NCBI RefSeq assembly: GCF_014649875.1 | Contig: NZ_BMTW01000001.1 | Location: 186,001-250,000 of the forward strand | DNA: 64,000 nt | DNA from: Streptomyces rubiginosohelvolus | Lineage (GTDB): Bacteria; Actinomycetota; Actinomycetes; Streptomycetales; Streptomycetaceae | Direction: 5' to 3' | Part shown: one piece after another, positions 59,758 through 64,000 of the stretch | How positions within the stretch are numbered: the first letter of the stretch is position 1 | How the letters are laid out: every line of letters begins with the position of its first letter | The notes under the pieces: model-generated | Databases searched by the model: none | The model's input: the letters and a program-made list of their open reading frames with translations, nothing else | What the model was told of the DNA's origin: nothing | Position numbers and translations under genes: made by a program

Positions 59758-61065
59758 ATGCCTCCCGCCGATACCGGGGCATCCACCGTCGTGGTGGGTG
59801 CCTCTGCCCCGTCGTCCCCCGTCACCACCACCGCCGCACCGGCCTCCACCCATGAGCGCCTGGAGCCCGGCCGCCCCGGCTACCGCCGGATGAGCTTCGC
59901 CCTCTTCGCCGCCGGTGTCGCGGCGTTCGCCCTCCTCTACTCCACCCAGGCCCTGCTGCCCGCCGTCTCCGCGTCGTTCGACGCCACCGCCGGACAGGCG
60001 AGCTGGACGGTCTCGGCGGCGACCGGGGCGCTGGCCCTGTTCGTGCTGCCGCTGAGCGCGCTCTCCGAGCGGTTCGGGCGGCGGCAGATGATGACGGCGT
60101 CGCTGGCCGTCGCGGTCCTGGTCGGGCTGCTGGTGCCGTTCGCCCCGTCGATGGGCGCGCTGATCGCGCTGCGCGCCGTCCAGGGTGCGGCGCTGGCCGG
60201 ACTTCCGGCATCCGCGATGGCGTACCTCGCGGAGGAGGTGCGGCCCAAGGCGCTGATCGCGGCGATCGGGCTGTTCGTGGCGGGCAACAGCATCGGCGGG
60301 ATGAGCGGCCGCATCCTCACCGGCTGGGTCGCCCAGGCCTGGGGCTGGCGCGCCGCGCTCGCGGCGGTCGGCCTGCTCGCGCTGGCGTGCGCCGTCGCCT
60401 TCCACTTCCTCATCCCGAAGGCGAAGAACTTCCGCCCCGGTTCGCTGAACCCGAAGGCCCTGGCGAAGACCGTCGTCACCCACCTGGGCAACCCGCTGCT
60501 GGTCCGGCTGTACGCGATCGGCGCGCTGTTCATGACGGTGTTCGGCGCGGTCTACACGGTGATCGGCTACCGGCTGGTCGAGGAGCCGTTCAGCCTGCCG
60601 CAGGGCGTCATCGGCTCGATCTTCCTCGTCTACCTGGTGGGGACGGTCTCCTCCGCCGCCGCCGGACGTCTGGTGGCCCGTCTCGGCCGCCGGGGCGCGC
60701 TCTACCTGGCGGTGTCCACCACGGCCGCCGGGCTGCTGCTGTCGCTCGCGGACCAGCTGGCCGCCGTGCTGCTGGGCCTGGTGCTGATCACGGCCGGCTT
60801 CTTCGCCGGGCACGCGGTCGCCTCGTCCTCGGTGAGCCGGACGGCGACGGAGGGCCGGGCGCAGGCGTCGGCGCTCTACCAGTCGGCGTACTACCTGGGC
60901 TCCAGCGCGGGCGGCACGCTGGGCGCGGTCGCCTTCCACGCCGGGGGCTGGGCGGCGACGGTGGCACTGGGCCTGCTCGCGGTCCTCGGCGTCGTCTCGA
61001 TCACCCTGTACGGGACCCGGGTGGCGCGGGCGGAGCGGCGGGCGCTGGTTCCGGCGACCCGCTGA
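59758..61065 (+). CDS. MFS transporter (drug efflux type)
   Basis: 435 residues, 12 membrane helices. First about 43-63 (LFAAGVAAFALLYSTQALLPAVSASF), loop 2-3 LSALSERFGRRQMMTAS, helix 4 ALIALRAVQGAALAGLPASAMAYLAEEVRPK, and GNSIGGMSGRILTGWVAQAWGWRAALAAVG. Such transporters (YnfM/AraJ-like) export small molecules. Promoter: TTGGAC-N18-TACTTT, 6 bases before the ATG at 59758, so leaderless. LysR at 58742-59695 probably controls it. Confidence 0.92.
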   Translation: MPPADTGASTVVVGASAPSSPVTTTAAPASTHERLEPGRPGYRRMSFALFAAGVAAFALLYSTQALLPAVSASFDATAGQASWTVSAATGALALFVLPLSALSERFGRRQMMTASLAVAVLVGLLVPFAPSMGALIALRAVQGAALAGLPASAMAYLAEEVRPKALIAAIGLFVAGNSIGGMSGRILTGWVAQAWGWRAALAAVGLLALACAVAFHFLIPKAKNFRPGSLNPKALAKTVVTHLGNPLLVRLYAIGALFMTVFGAVYTVIGYRLVEEPFSLPQGVIGSIFLVYLVGTVSSAAAGRLVARLGRRGALYLAVSTTAAGLLLSLADQLAAVLLGLVLITAGFFAGHAVASSSVSRTATEGRAQASALYQSAYYLGSSAGGTLGAVAFHAGGWAATVALGLLAVLGVVSITLYGTRVARAERRALVPATR

Positions 61066-61219
61066 GCGGCCCCGGGCGCATCCGCAGGACCGGAGGCCGT
61101 CATCCCGGCTATGCCGGACCGGGACGCAACCGAGACATACCCGCGCGCAACCACCGCTCCCCCTCGCACGTCTACCAGGCGTAACCACAAAACCACTGTG
61201 GGCGAAGGGGAGTTGCCGC

Positions 61220-61936
61220 ATGGGAGACATGGCGAAGACATCCGGCAGACGGCTGCGACGCGGGGTGGCGCTGTCCGTCGCCGGGCTGGTGGCCGCTCCG
61301 GCCCTGGTCCTGGGCAGCGGCACCGCCGCCCACGCGGCGTCCTGCACGAAGTCGGTGGGGCCCCACCAGAAGCAGGTCGAGAAGTTCCTCAAGCGGCCCG
61401 TGGACGGCAAGCAGTCGACGGCCGACTGCAAGGCGATCCAGAAGTTCCAGAAGGCCCACGGCATCACCCCCACCATCGGCTACGCCGGTCCGCTGACCTG
61501 GCGCACGATGAACACGATGCTCGCCCAGAAGGCGGCCGGGAAGAACCCCAACAAGGCGGGGAAGTGCCCCACCAACAAGGGGCGCATCGCCTGTGTCGAC
61601 CTGACCCGGCAACTGAGCTGGATCCAGGACGGCAAGAAGCTGAAGTACGGTCCGGTGCCGGTGCGGACCGGCCGGGACGGCGCGGAGACCCGGACCGGGG
61701 CCAAGAAGGTCTACTGGCGGAGCATCAAGCACTGGTCGACGATCTACAAGGTGTGGATGCCGTACTCCCAGTTCTTCGACGGCGGCCAGGCGTTCCACTC
61801 GGTCACCAAGTCCATGTACAACCCGCCGGGCTCCGGCGGCTGCGTCAACATGCGGCCCGCCGACGCGAAGGCATACTGGAAACTGCTGAAGAACGGCGAC
61901 GACGTGTACGTGTACGGGCGCAAGCCCGGGACCTGA
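61220..61936 (+). CDS. L,D-transpeptidase family protein with SGGC active site
   Basis: 238 residues. Signal peptide about 1-38 (RRGVALSVAGLVAAPALVLGSGTAAHA), a peptidoglycan-binding-like helical part with two Cys (SCTKSVGPHQKQVEKFLKRPVDGKQSTADCKAIQKFQ), then a YkuD-like catalytic domain about 115-235. Catalytic pattern: AFHSVTKSMYNPPGSGGCVNM; the usual SHGC is SGGC, so the active Cys is kept and the second His is replaced by Gly. The gene could encode a variant L,D-transpeptidase. ATG at 61220 has GGGGAG upstream. Confidence 0.87.
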   Translation: MGDMAKTSGRRLRRGVALSVAGLVAAPALVLGSGTAAHAASCTKSVGPHQKQVEKFLKRPVDGKQSTADCKAIQKFQKAHGITPTIGYAGPLTWRTMNTMLAQKAAGKNPNKAGKCPTNKGRIACVDLTRQLSWIQDGKKLKYGPVPVRTGRDGAETRTGAKKVYWRSIKHWSTIYKVWMPYSQFFDGGQAFHSVTKSMYNPPGSGGCVNMRPADAKAYWKLLKNGDDVYVYGRKPGT

Positions 61937-61957
61937 GCGAGGCGCTGGGCGCATCCT

Positions 61958-62000
61958 TGAGGGGTGCCGGACGGATCTCCTGAGGGGTGCCGGACGGATC
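61958..62000. repeat. 20-bp tandem direct repeat, period 23
   Basis: TGAGGGGTGCCGGACGGATC at 61958-61977 and again at 61981-62000, separated by 3 bases. It is in the 193-bp gap after the transpeptidase gene. Exact repeat, no flanking family seen. Confidence 0.9.
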
Positions 62001-62129
62001 GTGGCCGGAGCCACGGCCTCCGGTACCCCTTGTTCGTTTTCCGGCCCCGACTGTCAGTGGCCTGCGGTAGCTTCCGACGTACCGGGTGACGGATGCCACA
62101 GCGCGAGGGCGCGCGACAGGGGTGGAGCG

Positions 62130-63158
62130 ATGAGCGATCTGACCACGACGACGGCCGCGGGAGCGGCGGCGGACGCCGGGAAGCCGGATGCCGCCGGGAT
62201 CGACAGCCGTCTGGAAGGGCACCGGGTCGAGCTGACGGGGTACTGCTACCGGATGCTCGGATCCGCCTTCGAGGCCGAGGACGCGGTGCAGGACACCCTG
62301 GTCCGGGCCTGGCGCAACTTCGACAAGTTCGAGGGCCGCTCCTCGCTGCGCTCCTGGCTCTACCGGATCGCCACCAACGTCTGCCTGGACATGCTGAACG
62401 CGGGCAACAAGCGGGCCCGCCCGGTCGATCTGACCGGCCCGACCCCGCTCGCCCAGGCCGCGCTGAGCCCCCGCCCGGAGAACGTCTGGCTGGAGCCGAT
62501 GCCCGACGGCCGGATCCTGCCGTCGGTCCAGGACCCGGCGGAGGCGGCCGTGGCGCGCGAGTCGGTGCGCCTGGCGTTCGTCGCCGCCCTCCAGCACCTG
62601 CCGCCGAAGCAGCGGGCCGTGCTGATCCTGCGCGAGGTCCTCGCCTGGAAGGCCGCCGAGGTCGCCGAGCTGCTGGAGACCTCCGTGGCCTCGGTCAACA
62701 GCGCCCTGCAGCGGGCCCGCGCCACGCTGACCGAGACGGAGGGCCTGGCGGGCGATGCGGCGGACCCGCTCGACGAGGAGCAGCAGAAGCTCCTGGAGCG
62801 CTATGTGAAGGCGTTCGAGGGATACGACATGGCCGCCCTGACCGCGCTGCTCCACGAGGACGCGGTGATGACGATGCCGCCGTTCGACCTGTGGCTCCAG
62901 GGCACCGGGGACATCACGGGCTTCATGACCTCCATCGGCGCGGCCTGCGCGGGCTCCAAGCTGGTGCCCGTGTCGGCCAACGGCTCCCCCGCCTTCGCGC
63001 ACTACAAGCCCGCCGAGGACGGGTCCGGGTTCGTGCCGTGGGCGGTCCAGGTCATCGACGTCCAGGACGGGGCGATCACCGGGATGCACTGCTTCCTGGA
63101 TGTCCCGCGCTGGTTCCCGCTGTTCGGGCTGCCGGACCGGCTCCCGGCGGACGCGTAG
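62130..63158 (+). CDS. ECF sigma factor with C-terminal SnoaL-like domain
   Basis: 342 residues. Sigma region 2 about 28-100 (VELTGYCYRMLGSAFEAEDAVQDTLVRAWRNFDKFEGRSSLRSWLYRIATNVCLDML), region 4 about 148-200 (LQHLPPKQRAVLILREVLAWKAAEVAELLETSVASVNSALQRARATL), then SnoaL-like about 215-335 (LLERYVKAFEGYDMAALTALLHEDAVMTMPPFDLWLQGTGDI). This composition is that of the SigG/SigJ-like group in which the C-terminal domain controls activity in place of an anti-sigma factor. ATG at 62130 has GGTGGAG upstream. Confidence 0.92.
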   Translation: MSDLTTTTAAGAAADAGKPDAAGIDSRLEGHRVELTGYCYRMLGSAFEAEDAVQDTLVRAWRNFDKFEGRSSLRSWLYRIATNVCLDMLNAGNKRARPVDLTGPTPLAQAALSPRPENVWLEPMPDGRILPSVQDPAEAAVARESVRLAFVAALQHLPPKQRAVLILREVLAWKAAEVAELLETSVASVNSALQRARATLTETEGLAGDAADPLDEEQQKLLERYVKAFEGYDMAALTALLHEDAVMTMPPFDLWLQGTGDITGFMTSIGAACAGSKLVPVSANGSPAFAHYKPAEDGSGFVPWAVQVIDVQDGAITGMHCFLDVPRWFPLFGLPDRLPADA

Positions 63159-63171
63159 GGGCGTAGACGGA

Positions 63172-63214
63172 CGGGTGGGGAGGCAGACGCGTACGGCGCC
63201 TGCCTCCCCACCCG
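63172..63214. terminator. Terminator between ECF sigma gene and STAS gene
   Basis: Perfect 15-bp stem, 63172-63186 with 63200-63214, loop 13 bases. Flanking genes converge. Confidence 0.82.
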
Positions 63215-63240
63215 CGTACGTCAGACCCACCCCGCGTCCG

Positions 63241-63615
63241 TCAGTACAGCCCCGGCACGCGTTCCTCCGGGCCCTCTTCCAGGGTCACCACATCGGCCAG
63301 CCCCACCAGGTCCAGCAGCGCCCGGAGTTCGGGGGGCACCCGCCGCAGCCGCAGGGTGTGTCCGGCCCGGCGGGCGACGAGGCCCAGCCGGGCCACCGCC
63401 TCGACGGCGGTCAGATCCGGCCGGATCATGCCGCCCACATCGCAGTCCACCGCCGCGCCCGGGGTGAGGGCGGCGCCGCGGGGACCGGCGAGGGCGCGCT
63501 CCAGCTCGGCGCAGAGGTCGGGGACGACGGCACGGCTGACCCGGCCGGTCACGGTCAGGGTGATCGGATTTTCGGCATCCACACCAGGCAGACCGGACCG
63601 GCGGGCGAAATTCAT
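63241..63615 (-). CDS. STAS domain protein without the phospho-serine motif
   Basis: 124 residues. STAS fold: PITLTVTGRVSRAVVPDLCAELERAL (beta/alpha), AAVDCDVGGMIRPDLTAVEAVARLGLVARRAGHTLRLRRVPPELRALLDLVGLADVV. In anti-anti-sigma proteins the loop holds D-S; here it is D67-L68-T69, so the phosphorylated serine is missing. It may still bind partners. ATG at 63615 follows GGGGG closely; ATG 63633 is an alternative. It belongs to a group of Streptomyces STAS proteins of unknown role. Confidence 0.75.
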   Translation of the reverse strand: MNFARRSGLPGVDAENPITLTVTGRVSRAVVPDLCAELERALAGPRGAALTPGAAVDCDVGGMIRPDLTAVEAVARLGLVARRAGHTLRLRRVPPELRALLDLVGLADVVTLEEGPEERVPGLY

Positions 63616-63802
63616 CGGCCCCCTGGGTGTCATCGCGCCGCGGAGGAGCCTTTTCGCGTCAACCCATGACTTCTTGTGTCCCTCCTGTGAACCAATCTCC
63701 CCGGTGTCCCCTCTAGTCGGGTGAACCGACGGCCGCAGCCGTCTCTTCTGCGTATCTGCGGGCCGACGGGTTGAGGAACCATCGAGTTCTCCAGGGGGAG
63801 AG

Positions 63803-64000
63803 TTGCGCAGACACGTGAGAAACGCGTGCATACCCGCGGTCGCCACAGCGGCCGCAGTGGCGCTGGCGGCCGGCATGGTCAGCCCCGCCGTCGCCCAGCC
63901 GGACCCGAAGGGGGCGGCCGGCACCCGGGCGCAGGCGCAGGACCGGGAGACGCGTCAGCTGACCCTCGTCACCGGTGACCGGGTCACCGTGGACGCCCAG
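63803..64000 (+). CDS. N-terminus of a secreted S8 (subtilisin-type) serine protease, cut by window edge
   Basis: 66 codons visible. MRRHVRNACIPAVATAAAVA is a signal peptide start with cleavage near SPAVAQP; then a prodomain start in which RQLTLVTGDRVTVDAQ matches the xVTLxTGDRVTVD prodomain motif of Streptomyces subtilisin-like proteases. The catalytic domain lies beyond the window. TTG at 63803 follows AGGGGG by 5 bases; GTG 63815 is in frame but would shorten the signal peptide. Confidence 0.7.
   Translation, partial: MRRHVRNACIPAVATAAAVALAAGMVSPAVAQPDPKGAAGTRAQAQDRETRQLTLVTGDRVTVDAQ

Overview
The window reads as the chromosomal core of a Streptomyces, probably close to the S. griseus group. 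GC is very high with GC-rich third codon positions. Genes for mycothiol chemistry (mca), AfsQ1/AfsQ2/SigQ, a PccB/PccE/AccA acyl-CoA carboxylase set and several Streptomyces-type regulators are present. About 69 genes are supported. No rRNA, tRNA, CRISPR array, insertion sequence or prophage was seen, and no gap without a gene exceeds 300 bases.

Layout. 1-6139: mca (runs off the left edge), a DUF4307 protein, greA, a DrrAB-like ABC exporter, threonine dehydratase and a MarR regulator. 6286-12022: six genes joined by 4-bp stop/start overlaps that encode an RsbR-RsbS-RsbT stressosome, an RsbT/RsbX-type fusion, a soluble histidine kinase and a receiver-PP2C phosphatase. This is the most distinctive block. 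12085-26123: a degenerate sigma-like/membrane pair, DUF1059 protein, metB, an MFS exporter with a divergent LysR, msrA, a ClgR/PopR-like regulator, gdhA, an RDD protein, a PAS-PP2C phosphatase, a lipoprotein L,D-transpeptidase and a LADTG surface protein. 26205-38533: hutH, a GGDEF protein, an enoyl-CoA hydratase, adenylate cyclase, birA divergent from pccB-pccE, a 42-residue membrane protein, maf, and accA2. 38639-49498: DeoR regulator, lpdA-type flavoprotein, gamma-glutamylcyclotransferase, purine nucleoside phosphorylase, phosphosugar mutase, deoC and an ALDH pair. 49628-57029: uridine kinase, sigQ/afsQ1/afsQ2 with a lipoprotein gene, VanZ, PspC and adenosine deaminase. 57133-64000: alpha/beta-hydrolase-fold protein, LysR/MFS pair, second L,D-transpeptidase, an ECF sigma factor with SnoaL domain, a STAS protein and the start of a secreted S8 protease.

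How it fits together. Punctual signalling genes dominate: stressosome plus phosphorelay, two further PP2C or STAS proteins, c-di-GMP and cAMP enzymes side by side, and AfsQ. The second theme is nucleoside salvage: purine nucleoside phosphorylase, deoC and adenosine deaminase, lying up to 15 kb apart, each carry an identical 12-bp palindrome CTACGCGCGTAG at the promoter and each look leaderless, which suggests one unrecognised regulon. The third is biotin-dependent carboxylation: birA, pccB, pccE and accA2 lie within 6.5 kb. Roughly a dozen genes have a TANNNT -10 hexamer 6-8 nt before the start codon and no Shine-Dalgarno sequence, so leaderless translation is a feature of this region.
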